A stretch of DNA of 64,000 bases from positions 6,759-70,758 of the forward strand of contig CAWHUM010000005.1 of NCBI GenBank assembly GCA_963832445.1. Direction: 5' to 3'. The position numbers and the translations under genes were made by a program. The DNA comes from AWTP1-13 sp963832445. GTDB taxonomy: Bacteria; Pseudomonadota; Alphaproteobacteria; Rhizobiales; Hyphomicrobiaceae. Shown one piece after another: positions 1-8,112 of this stretch. Numbering within the stretch: position 1 is the first letter of the stretch; every line of letters begins with the position of its first letter. The notes beneath the pieces are model-generated. The model saw nothing but the letters and a program-made list of their open reading frames with translations, was not told where the DNA came from and made no database searches.

Positions 1-995
1 CCGAGCGTGTCGGGAGACACCTTGGCCTTGCCGGCATCGAAGTAGAGCCAGGCCGAGTAGCGCACCATCTTGAAGGACTCCTTCTCGGCCTCATCGCCAT
101 AGATCGGGGTAAAGACGGCGCTGCGGGAGGCGGCGTACTTCTTGAGCGCCTCCGAGTTCTTGATTTTCTTTTCCCACACCTGGCCCATGGTCTTGACCAC
201 GGTCTCGGGCGCTCCCTTGGCAACCCAAATCCCGAAGTAGTTGACGGGCGCGGGCATGCTCGGCAGCCACTTTGTGATTGGCGGAATCTCTCCGTACCCC
301 TCCAGCGTGACGGCCTTGTCGGACAATACCGTCAGCGGCACCAGGCGCTTGCCCTTGATCATCTCGCTCATCTCGACCAGCAGCTGGGCGACGGCTTGGG
401 TTTCTCCGGACACCGCAGCGAGCACCGCCGGATTGCCGCCGTCATAGGTGACGTGCTTGTAGTCGATCTTGGCGGCTGCCCTTACCGACTCCATCAAGTT
501 GTGTCCGGCGGACGACAGGCCGGCTGTGGCGACGGGCACGTTGGCGCCGTCCTTCTTGAGGGCTTCGAGCATCTGCCCGAAATCCTTGAACGGCGCATTC
601 GGATTGGCGGAGATGGCGGTGAGGTTTGCCACCGCAAAGAACAGGTTCCAGTCTTTGAGCCCGCTGTCGAGCAGGCCGAGCACCCGATAAGTGCCGATGT
701 CGGTCGCCGCGCCTGCCGCCCAGGTGTAGCCGTCCTTTGCCGCTTCCACGACGTTCTTGGTGCCCACCGAGCCCGAGGCGCCCGGCTGGTTGACGACGAT
801 GAACTTCTGCTTGAGCTCGGCCTCGAGCTCGGCCGCCACGATGCGGGCCATCTGGTCCGTCGATCCACCCGCGGCCCACGGCACGATGACGGTGACCGGC
901 CGGTCCGGCTTCCAGGCATAGTCCTGCGCGATGGCGGCCGTGGCGAACAGCGCGGCGGCGGCGCAGCCGACCAGCGACGACAGAATGCGCTTCAT
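1..995 (-). CDS. Tripartite tricarboxylate transporter substrate-binding protein (Bug/TctC family), 3' end outside window
   Basis: Periplasmic solute-binding protein of the TctC/Bug family, which captures carboxylates or related small acids for a TctAB permease. About 331 residues are visible and the C-terminus runs off the left edge. The N-terminus is a signal peptide (MKRILSS..., cleavage near AIAQ). It is followed by the family's PWAAGGSTDQMARIVA segment and the NQPGASGSVGT segment. Two ATGs stand in tandem at 998 and 995; GGAGG lies about 6 nt before the second, so 995 is preferred. It is transcribed away from the enolase-superfamily gene, so the two units probably share a regulatory region and a substrate. 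No permease gene is visible. Confidence 0.88.
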   Translation of the reverse strand, partial: MKRILSSLVGCAAAALFATAAIAQDYAWKPDRPVTVIVPWAAGGSTDQMARIVAAELEAELKQKFIVVNQPGASGSVGTKNVVEAAKDGYTWAAGAATDIGTYRVLGLLDSGLKDWNLFFAVANLTAISANPNAPFKDFGQMLEALKKDGANVPVATAGLSSAGHNLMESVRAAAKIDYKHVTYDGGNPAVLAAVSGETQAVAQLLVEMSEMIKGKRLVPLTVLSDKAVTLEGYGEIPPITKWLPSMPAPVNYFGIWVAKGAPETVVKTMGQVWEKKIKNSEALKKYAASRSAVFTPIYGDEAEKESFKMVRYSAWLYFDAGKAKVSPDTL

Positions 996-1137
996 CATCT
1001 TCCTCCCGTGTGGCAGCCTTGCGAAACCAGCCTCGTCTTACTAAGACACTGTCGGAGCGGGCATTGCCTCGTCAAGGCTTTGCCGCTGCCATCGGTTTGG
1101 CGCACTGCAATAGAGCTATCCGCGAACGGTGGCCCAA

Positions 1138-2610
1138 ATGAGCGCGACGCCCAAGGTCAGACTTGCACGGGTCGAGTGCTTCGAGCGCGATTTCAGGCTG
1201 CGCCTGCCCTTCCGGTTCGGAGTGATAACCGTAACCGAGGGCACGCAAGCCGTCGTGCGCGCCACCGTCGCCCTGGAGGACGGGCGCACCGCGACCGGGG
1301 TAGCTGCGGAGAGCCTCGCCGCCAAGTGGTTCGACAAGAGCCCAGCCTTCAGCGATGCCCAGAATGTCGATCAGCTGCGCCAGGCCATGCGGCTTGCCAT
1401 CGACCTCTACGAGCAGCAGCCATGGAGCACGCCGTTCAGCCTTTTTGCCAGCACCTATGCCGACCAGCTGGCGCGCGGCGCCGCGCTGGGGCTGGTGCCG
1501 CTTGTCGCCTGCTATGGGCCGGCTCTGCTCGACCGCGCTATCCTCGATGCCGTGGGGCGTGCGACGGGATTGTCCTTCGCCGACCTGATCTCCGGCAACG
1601 TGGCCGGCATCGAGGCCCCAGCCGAGTTGACGCCCGATCTCGCTGGCTACGACGTTTCGCGCTTCCTGAGCGGCCTGCGCCCTGGTCGCGCGATCAACGT
1701 GCGCCACACGGTCGGCCTCATCGACCCGATCGTGGCTGGGGACCAGGCGGCAGAGGATCGGGTTGGCGATGGCCTGCCCGAGACCCTTGAGGAGGTCGTG
1801 CGCTACTATCGCACCCGCTACTACAAGCTGAAGGTTGCCGGCGACGTGAAGGCGGATCTCGACCGCCTCGCTCGGATTGCCGCCGTGCTCGACCGTGATG
1901 CGGGTGCCTATCGAGCCACCTTGGACGGCAATGAGCAGTATGACGATGCCGAAGGCATCGCCGAGCTGTGGCGCCGGATGCGGGAGACGCCCGCGCTCGA
2001 GCGTCTGGTCGCGGCCACGCTGTTCGTCGAGCAGCCCATCAAACGGGCGCAGGCGCTTGCCGTTCCCGTCGACGCCCTGGCCCGGCACAAGCCGGTGATC
2101 ATCGACGAGTCCGATGGTGAGCTCGGCTCGTTTCCGCGTGCGCTGGACCTCGGCTACAGCGGCGTGTCGAGCAAGAACTGCAAGGGGCTCTATAAGTCCA
2201 TTCTCAATGCCGCGCGCGTCGCCAAGCGCAATGCCGAGGGCGGCGCGCCCAAGTGCTTCATGTCGGCTGAAGACCTCACCACCCTGGCCGGCGTCAGCGT
2301 GCAGCAGGACCTGGCGCTAGTGTCGCTGCTGGGCCTCACGCACGTCGAGCGCAACGGTCATCACTTCATCGACGGCATGTCGTTCGCGCCCGAGCGCGAG
2401 CAGGCCGCCTTCGCCCAAGCGCATCCCGACCTGTACGGCCGCTCGACCGGCCCGGCGCGGTTGCGGATCGACAACGGCGAGCTTGCACTGGGCTCCCTCA
2501 CCCGCCCGGGCTTTGCCGTCGCGGCCGACATGGAATTCGCCGCCATGCGGCCGATGCCGGCGCCGCCAGGCACGCGCCTCGTCCCGGCCTTCCCCGAGAA
2601 GGCCGCATGA
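1138..2610 (+). CDS. Enolase-superfamily protein (mandelate racemase/muconate cycloisomerase-like)
   Basis: Probable acid-sugar dehydratase or racemase of the enolase superfamily, about 490 residues. The barrel motifs are visible: a KLK base motif in YYKLKVAGD, metal ligands in TLDGNEQYDD, LFVEQPIK and VIIDESDGE, and a second lysine in GVSSKNCKGL. The last motif pattern is unlike well-known MR or D-galactonate dehydratases, so the substrate is unknown. A GTG at 1129 in the same frame is an alternative start; neither start has a clear Shine-Dalgarno. The stop overlaps the next ATG (ATGA), indicating translational coupling with the epimerase gene. It is the first gene of a putative four-gene catabolic operon. 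Confidence 0.85.
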   Translation: MSATPKVRLARVECFERDFRLRLPFRFGVITVTEGTQAVVRATVALEDGRTATGVAAESLAAKWFDKSPAFSDAQNVDQLRQAMRLAIDLYEQQPWSTPFSLFASTYADQLARGAALGLVPLVACYGPALLDRAILDAVGRATGLSFADLISGNVAGIEAPAELTPDLAGYDVSRFLSGLRPGRAINVRHTVGLIDPIVAGDQAAEDRVGDGLPETLEEVVRYYRTRYYKLKVAGDVKADLDRLARIAAVLDRDAGAYRATLDGNEQYDDAEGIAELWRRMRETPALERLVAATLFVEQPIKRAQALAVPVDALARHKPVIIDESDGELGSFPRALDLGYSGVSSKNCKGLYKSILNAARVAKRNAEGGAPKCFMSAEDLTTLAGVSVQQDLALVSLLGLTHVERNGHHFIDGMSFAPEREQAAFAQAHPDLYGRSTGPARLRIDNGELALGSLTRPGFAVAADMEFAAMRPMPAPPGTRLVPAFPEKAA

Positions 2611-3641
2611 GCGCGCCCGCCTTGCCCGACAGGTTCGAGGACGTTGCCGCGCTCGAGCACTTCATGACCGAGCCGACAGCGGAGCTGGTCGCCGACCTGT
2701 CGGCGCTGCCCGGCGACATCATCGTTCTCGGCGTTGCCGGCAAGATGGGGCCGACGCTTGCGCGGCTCGCCAAACGGGCCGCGCCGCACAAGCGCATCGT
2801 GGGCGTGGCACGCTTCTCCGATGCCTCCGTCCGTGCCGCGCTCGAGAGGGCGGCCGTCGAGACCATCGCCTGCGACTTGCTCGATCGGCGGGCGGTGGAA
2901 GCGCTGCCCAAGCTCGCCAACGTCGTCTACATGGCGGCCATGAAGTTTGGCGCGTCGGACAATCCGGCCCTGACCTGGGCCATGAACGTGCATGCGCCGA
3001 CCATCGTGGCCGAGGCGTTCCCGGCCTCACGCATCGTCGCGTTCTCCACCGGCTGCGTCTATCCGTTTGTCCCCATCGCCGAAGGCGGTGCGACGGAAGC
3101 GACGCCGGCCATACCGCCGCCCGGCGACTATGCGGCCTCTTGCGTCGGCCGCGAGCGCATGTTCGAGCATTTCTCCATTCGTCTCGGCACGCCGGGCCGC
3201 ATCGTCCGCCTCAACTACGCAATCGACATGCGCTACGGCGTCCTGCACGACATCGCCACCAAGGTGCGCGATGGCCAGCCCATCGACCTTGCCATGGGCC
3301 ATGTCAACGTCATCTGGCAGGGCGATGCCAACGCCGTGGCGCTGCGCTGTCTTGGTCGCACCACCACGCCGACGACACCGATCAACGTCACCGGCAGCCA
3401 GATCATCAGCGTCCGTTGGCTGGCGGAGGAGTTTGGCCGGCGCCTTGGCCGCGCCCCGAAGTTGACCGGAGCCGAGGCACCCCTTGGCTGGCTGAGCAAC
3501 CCCGCGCGCATGGTCGCGGAGTTCGGGCAGCCGCGCGTGCCCCTCGATCGCATGATCGGCTGGACCGCCGACTGGCTGTCGCGCGGCATGGCCAGTCTCG
3601 GCAAGCCGACCCACTATGAGGTCCGCGATGGCCGCTTCTGA
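2607..3641 (+). CDS. NAD-dependent epimerase/dehydratase-like protein lacking a canonical YxxxK
   Basis: Rossmann-fold protein of the extended SDR type, 344 residues. After a roughly 40-residue N-terminal extension there is a nucleotide-binding loop GVAGKMGPTLA, an AAMKFG segment equivalent to NAG, and a FSTGCVYPF strand. Where a YxxxK pair is expected the sequence reads YAASCVGRE, so the catalytic Lys is absent or shifted. It overlaps the upstream stop by four bases, and the downstream acetyltransferase begins inside its 3' end. From context it probably acts on a sugar-acid intermediate. It could be a non-catalytic NAD-binding protein or an enzyme with altered chemistry. Confidence 0.8.
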   Translation: MSAPALPDRFEDVAALEHFMTEPTAELVADLSALPGDIIVLGVAGKMGPTLARLAKRAAPHKRIVGVARFSDASVRAALERAAVETIACDLLDRRAVEALPKLANVVYMAAMKFGASDNPALTWAMNVHAPTIVAEAFPASRIVAFSTGCVYPFVPIAEGGATEATPAIPPPGDYAASCVGRERMFEHFSIRLGTPGRIVRLNYAIDMRYGVLHDIATKVRDGQPIDLAMGHVNVIWQGDANAVALRCLGRTTTPTTPINVTGSQIISVRWLAEEFGRRLGRAPKLTGAEAPLGWLSNPARMVAEFGQPRVPLDRMIGWTADWLSRGMASLGKPTHYEVRDGRF

Positions 3642-4506
3642 CGGGGCCGCCGCACTCGAGATCAGTGAGCTCGAGCCTCGCCACGCCGAGGAGGTGGCAC
3701 CGCTGTCGGCCGAGGCCGGTTGGAACCAGACCGCCGAGGACTGGCGGCTGATGCTCGAGCAGGGTCGCGCCTTCGGCATCAGGGCCGCCTCCGGGCAGTG
3801 GATCGCGACGTCGCTGGTGTTGCCGCTCGGGCCCGCCATTGCGTGGATCAGCATGGTGCTGGTGACGGAGCCAGCCCGGCGCCAAGGCCTGGGCACGCGC
3901 CTGCTCAACCGCTGCCTGGCGGACATCGAGCACAGCGGTGCCGCAGCTGGCCTCGACGCCACGGAGTTCGGGCGCCCGGTCTACAAGCTGCTGGGATTTG
4001 CCGACGTCTATCCTCTATCGCGCTGGCGCCTGGAGCCGGGTGGGCGCCGCCCGATCGATCCGCCAGAAGGCGCTCGCGTGCGGCCGGCGACGACTCTGGA
4101 CCTGCCGCGGATCATCGACTGCGACCAGGCAGGCTCCGGCTTCGCCAGGGCCGCCATCCTCGAGCACCTGCAAGCGCGGCAGCCTGCGCTCGCCCATGTC
4201 GCCGAGCGGTCAGACGGCCGGCTCGTGGGCTTTGTCCTGGGCCGCCAGGGCCGCTCCGCCATGCACGTCGGCCCAGTCGTTGCCGACGACGAAGCTGTGG
4301 GTCTGGCGCTGCTCGGCACCGCCGTCGGTCGGATTCAGGAACGGGTCATTGTGGACGTGCCCGACCAGCACCTCCTCGTCCGCCAGTGGCTTATGGCAGA
4401 GGGCGGCTCGGCGCCGCGCACCTTCACGCGTATGCTGCGCGGCGACTACCCGCCCGTGTACGATGCGACCCGCGTATTTGCGCTCGCCGGACCCGAGCTT
4501 GCCTGA
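3628..4506 (+). CDS. GNAT-family N-acetyltransferase, two-domain
   Basis: Acetyl-CoA-dependent N-acetyltransferase of 292 residues. The N-terminal GNAT core (roughly residues 10-135) contains the acetyl-CoA loop region ARRQGLGTRLLNRCL (Q/RxxGxG/A). The C-terminal half resembles the YitH/HolE-type second domain that often follows GNAT domains. An in-frame ATG at 3616 exists, but a GAGG sits about 6 nt before 3628. The start lies inside the preceding gene, so translation is coupled. The substrate is unknown. Its place between an epimerase and an aldolase-family gene suggests modification of a pathway intermediate or self-protection. Confidence 0.82.
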   Translation: MAASDGAAALEISELEPRHAEEVAPLSAEAGWNQTAEDWRLMLEQGRAFGIRAASGQWIATSLVLPLGPAIAWISMVLVTEPARRQGLGTRLLNRCLADIEHSGAAAGLDATEFGRPVYKLLGFADVYPLSRWRLEPGGRRPIDPPEGARVRPATTLDLPRIIDCDQAGSGFARAAILEHLQARQPALAHVAERSDGRLVGFVLGRQGRSAMHVGPVVADDEAVGLALLGTAVGRIQERVIVDVPDQHLLVRQWLMAEGGSAPRTFTRMLRGDYPPVYDATRVFALAGPELA

Positions 4507-4518
4507 AAGGTACGCTGC

Positions 4519-5586
4519 ATGCGCGCCAGCCACTGGACCGACATTCCGCCGGCCGTGCTCGCAACGCTGCGCGAAGGCTGCGTCCTGCCCGCGCATCCCC
4601 TCGCACTCGATGAGCACCGCCGCTTCGACCAGGAGTCGCAGCGCGCGCTTTCGCGCTACTACATCGATGCCGGCGCCGGCGGCTTGGCCGTCGGCGTACA
4701 CGCGACGCAATTCCAGATTCGGGAAGCCGGCCTCTATCGCTCCGTGCTGGAGCTGGCCGCCGAGACGGCCGCAAGCTGGGGCGTCGGCCGTCCCCTGATG
4801 ATGATCGCCGGCGTGATCGGCAACACCCAGCAAGCCGTCGCCGAGGCCCGCACCGCGCGCGCCTTGGGCTATCACGCAGCCCTGCTCGGCCTGAGCGCCA
4901 TGGGCAAGGCCGGCGAGGATGAGATCATCGAGCATTGCACTGCGGTTGCCCGCGAACTTCCGTTGGTCGGCTTCTACCTGCAGACCGCCGTCGGCGGCAT
5001 CCGGCTGTCGCGGGCGTTCTGGTCGCGCTTTGCCGCCATCGACAACGTGATCGCCATCAAGGTCGCTCCATTCAACCGCTACCAGACGCTCGACGTCGCC
5101 TTCGGCGTGGCGGCAGCCGGCGCGCAGGATCGCATCACGCTCTACACTGGCAACGACGATCACATCGTCGCTGACCTGGCGACGCCTTTGCGCGTGCGGG
5201 GCGAGAGGGGCGAGGTGACCTTGCGTTTCAGGGGAGGGTTGCTCGGGCACTGGAGCGTCTGGACACAGACCGCGGTCAGGTTGCTCGAGAGCATACACGC
5301 ATGCATTGGCAGCGGAGCGGTGCCCGACGGCATCCTCGCGCTCGACAGCATGGTGACCGACTGCAACGGCGTCATCTTCGATGTCGCCCATGACTTTGCC
5401 GGCTGCATCCCGGGCTGTCATGAGATACTGCGCCGCCAAGGACTGATGCGAACCTCACACTGTTTGAACCCTCTCGAAGTCTTGAACCCCGGCCAAGCTG
5501 CGGGCATCGACCGACTCTATGCCGTCTACCCCGAATTCAACGACGATGCATTCGTCGCTCAGAACCTGGAGCGCTGGCGCTCCTAG
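4519..5586 (+). CDS. Dihydrodipicolinate synthase/N-acetylneuraminate lyase family protein
   Basis: Class I aldolase-type TIM barrel related to DapA/NanA, 355 residues and therefore longer than the usual ~295. The Schiff-base lysine is in NVIAIKVAPFNRYQT. The early segment GAGGLAVGVHATQFQIRE corresponds to the GTTGE region of the family, but with HAT in place of TTGE, so it is not a lysine-biosynthetic DapA. It probably cleaves or dehydrates a 2-keto sugar acid. It begins 12 nt after the acetyltransferase and is the last gene of the run with the enolase-superfamily and epimerase genes. Confidence 0.83.
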   Translation: MRASHWTDIPPAVLATLREGCVLPAHPLALDEHRRFDQESQRALSRYYIDAGAGGLAVGVHATQFQIREAGLYRSVLELAAETAASWGVGRPLMMIAGVIGNTQQAVAEARTARALGYHAALLGLSAMGKAGEDEIIEHCTAVARELPLVGFYLQTAVGGIRLSRAFWSRFAAIDNVIAIKVAPFNRYQTLDVAFGVAAAGAQDRITLYTGNDDHIVADLATPLRVRGERGEVTLRFRGGLLGHWSVWTQTAVRLLESIHACIGSGAVPDGILALDSMVTDCNGVIFDVAHDFAGCIPGCHEILRRQGLMRTSHCLNPLEVLNPGQAAGIDRLYAVYPEFNDDAFVAQNLERWRS

Positions 5587-5744
5587 CCCCTCGCAGGAGC
5601 GCTCCTAATAGTTGGAGGTCGGACCCGCCTCGCGTTGCCACGGCCAGCCCCTTCCATCTCGAGCACCAGGGTCCAACTGAGGAACGGCTATCGTCTCCAT
5701 ACCCGAGCGATGCTGGCGTTGCAGCGTCTGGCACCGCTGCGGGC

Positions 5745-6191
5745 CTACGAGCCACTGTCCATCGTGTTTGGGCCGCTCGGCGGAGCGCCCGGCAAAGCTC
5801 TGAGCTCCTCCGTGAGGACTGCGATCTCTGCCTTGAGCCGGTCCATGATCGGCTGCAGGCTGTCGGCAAGGTTGCCAATACGTCTTGCTTGCTCTTCTTG
5901 AAGGTCCGTGCCGGGCGAAGCCAACGGCCCGATCTCGCCAAGCATCACTACTGCCTTGCGCTCGTCTTCGGTTAATTCCTGAAAGGTGCCCAGCGACAGA
6001 TATGCGCCTTGTAGAAAGCTGCGCGTGTCCGGGGTTTCTATGGCCTTGATGCAGTGCTGCAGCACGAACTTGATGATTTCTCTAGGATGGGCAAGCTCCG
6101 CCGCATCGCGGATCACGCCGGTGCCGGGTTCACCCAGCGTTGCAAGATACTTCTCCAGGACACTGCGGGCGTCATACTGAGTTGCACTCAT
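5745..6191 (-). CDS. Hypothetical protein, 148 aa
   Basis: Unrecognised acidic, largely helical soluble protein with no signal peptide. The middle part (residues about 35-70) includes REIIKFVLQHCIKAIETPD, and the C-terminal third is coiled-coil-like, ending in a Pro/Gly/Ser-rich tail. Amino-acid composition and codon use match the neighbouring chromosomal genes, which supports coding. It stands alone, convergent with the DapA-family gene. No function can be inferred. Confidence 0.6.
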   Translation of the reverse strand: MSATQYDARSVLEKYLATLGEPGTGVIRDAAELAHPREIIKFVLQHCIKAIETPDTRSFLQGAYLSLGTFQELTEDERKAVVMLGEIGPLASPGTDLQEEQARRIGNLADSLQPIMDRLKAEIAVLTEELRALPGAPPSGPNTMDSGS

Positions 6192-6681
6192 TAAGCTGCT
6201 CCACCATCATCCCAATTGTCCACGACCTCGTGGCGAACTCGGCTACCCCCTCGAAACCACTGACGAGGCCACGGTAGGCGCGGCCAGCCAGAGCGGAAAA
6301 GACCACGATGCGTCGCGATCCGAGCCGGAAGAAGGCACAAGTCTCACCGTTTTGTGGCCGGGTTGCAGGCGAATGCGCGCCACCACCAGCAGTCCCAATC
6401 GCGTCCCGGCATCTCGATGGTCCGGCTCGCCGACGAGCGCTCATGTGTGCAGCAGAGCGTGACACTCGCACGCAACGCTACCCATGCTGGGCTGTGCATA
6501 ACGGCGCCTGCTCGCTCAAGTTGCTCTGTGGCCGTCCGGCAATATTGCGCCCACTGATCGAACGGCGCGGGACAGGTGCTGGTTGCCTAGTCTCCTTGTC
6601 GGTGCAAGCATGAACTGTGCAGCGTTCATTTCTTGATTAGATCCGGACACGACGGGTCAAACAAGTGTCGGGGACTTTGGT
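6192..6681. other. 490-bp stretch without a confident gene
   Basis: A 99-codon minus-strand reading frame (6172-6471) overlaps the start of the 5745-6191 gene by 20 bases. It has an Arg/Ala-rich composition typical of a shadow in GC-rich DNA, and I do not accept it. The right part is the leader of the porin gene; no strong promoter motif stands out. Confidence 0.4.
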
Positions 6682-7983
6682 ATGCGTAGGACGCTTGCGT
6701 GCGCCGTCGGCGTTGCTGTTGCCGTTGCGCAGATGGCCTCGAGTTCATCTCCGGCATGGGCGAGCGGGGATGGCTTGCGCTGCTGCGACGACCTCGAGAA
6801 CGTGATGATGCGGCTCACACCCGGAGCCGCTGGCGCAGACAACGGCGGCACCACCTTGCGGTTCTACGGCCAAGTAAACCGTGCGCTCTTGTTCTGGGAC
6901 GATGGCAAGGACTCCAAGACCTATGCCGTCGACAACGACACATCCTCCACGCGCCTGGGCGTCATCGGCAAGTTCAAGCCGCAGGGTGAACTGGTGGCAG
7001 GCTATCGCGTCGAGATCGATTTGCGGGCCACCTCGTCATCGGAGGTCTCGAACGGAGATCCCTGGGGGGAACTGCGCGACGGAGCGATCCGATTGCGGCA
7101 TGCCCACGTATTTCTGGAGAACGGGATGGGTCGCCTGACAGCCGGTCAGCAATCGCCGGCAACGGACGATGTCACCCTCATCAACCTTGGCAGCCGCATG
7201 AACGATGCCGCGCTGCACTACAACAACAACTTCGGCATTTGGCTGAACATAGGCAGCGGCTTCATCACTGATCTGAAATGGGGGCAGATTGCGCACAACG
7301 TCGACTCCCTGCGTGGCCTTTTCGTCCGCTACGACACACCGCTCGTCAACGGCGTCATTCTTTCTGCCGCAGCGGGCGAGGACGGCATTTGGGACGTCGC
7401 TGCCCGTTACTACGCAGACTGGGCTCCTTTCCGCTTTGCCGGGGGCATCGGCTACTTGGACAACCCAGAGCAGGGGTTTCGCGACCTGAGAGGCTCGGCC
7501 TCGCTGATGCATGATCCCAGTGGCCTGTACGCGTCGCTAGCCGGCGGTCTGCGCGACGACGATATCTCTGTGCTGAGCAAAAGCGGTCAGGCCTACTTTC
7601 ACTATGTCCAGTTCGGTGTCAGCAAGCAGTGGCTGTCATATGGCAAGACGACGCTGTATGCCGACTACGGCTTCTACAAGAACTTCAATGTTGGCCATCT
7701 CCTCCGGGCCGATCTGGTCAACCCCGGGCAATTCGCGATCTGGGGCACGCTAGCCGAAACGGAGGTACAGCGCTGGGGGTTCGGAGCCGAGCAGTCCTTC
7801 GATAAGATGGGTCTGATGCTCTATGCGCAGGCGCATCACTATCAGGCACGGGTCGTCGGCTTCCCCTGCGACACCGTTCCTGCGCCATCTCCGGCAGCAT
7901 GCGGTGGCGACCCCAGCAATCTCGCGGTTCTGCCGACCAAGCCATGGTCAGGGCTCGTAGCCGGGGCAGTCATTCGCTTTTAG
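6682..7983 (+). CDS. Outer-membrane porin-like beta-barrel protein
   Basis: Probable outer-membrane channel, 433 residues. It has a signal peptide (about residues 1-29, ending near SSPAWASG). A general-porin-like opening follows: LRFYGQVNRALLFWDDG, then TSSTRLGVIGKFKPQGELVAGYRVEIDL, then RHAHVFLENGMGRLTAGQQ. Alternating hydrophobic strands continue to a terminal ...GAVIRF, and the C-terminal Phe is the outer-membrane insertion signature. Two cysteines near the mature N-terminus (RCCDD) and two in a late loop are unusual for porins. It resembles alphaproteobacterial porins of the kind that form trimeric channels for small solutes. It is transcribed alone. Confidence 0.82.
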   Translation: MRRTLACAVGVAVAVAQMASSSSPAWASGDGLRCCDDLENVMMRLTPGAAGADNGGTTLRFYGQVNRALLFWDDGKDSKTYAVDNDTSSTRLGVIGKFKPQGELVAGYRVEIDLRATSSSEVSNGDPWGELRDGAIRLRHAHVFLENGMGRLTAGQQSPATDDVTLINLGSRMNDAALHYNNNFGIWLNIGSGFITDLKWGQIAHNVDSLRGLFVRYDTPLVNGVILSAAAGEDGIWDVAARYYADWAPFRFAGGIGYLDNPEQGFRDLRGSASLMHDPSGLYASLAGGLRDDDISVLSKSGQAYFHYVQFGVSKQWLSYGKTTLYADYGFYKNFNVGHLLRADLVNPGQFAIWGTLAETEVQRWGFGAEQSFDKMGLMLYAQAHHYQARVVGFPCDTVPAPSPAACGGDPSNLAVLPTKPWSGLVAGAVIRF

Positions 7984-8112
7984 GAAAGGCCACTCTGGCG
8001 TGAGCGGTGGCAACGTTTCGGATATGATGGTGCTTGAGGGCGGGAATTCATCTCTGAGGAGCAACCTGGACCTCGCCAGCGGGGGCGCGGTCAAACCGGC
8101 AATCTCGGCCCG

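Noticed and set aside
396..1790. 464-codon open frame on the plus strand
   Set aside because: Arg/Gly-rich composition and overlap with the well-supported TctC-like and enolase-superfamily genes show it is a shadow.
6172..6471. 99-codon minus-strand frame upstream of the 5745 gene
   Set aside because: Shadow-like composition, no ribosome site and overlap with the next gene's start.
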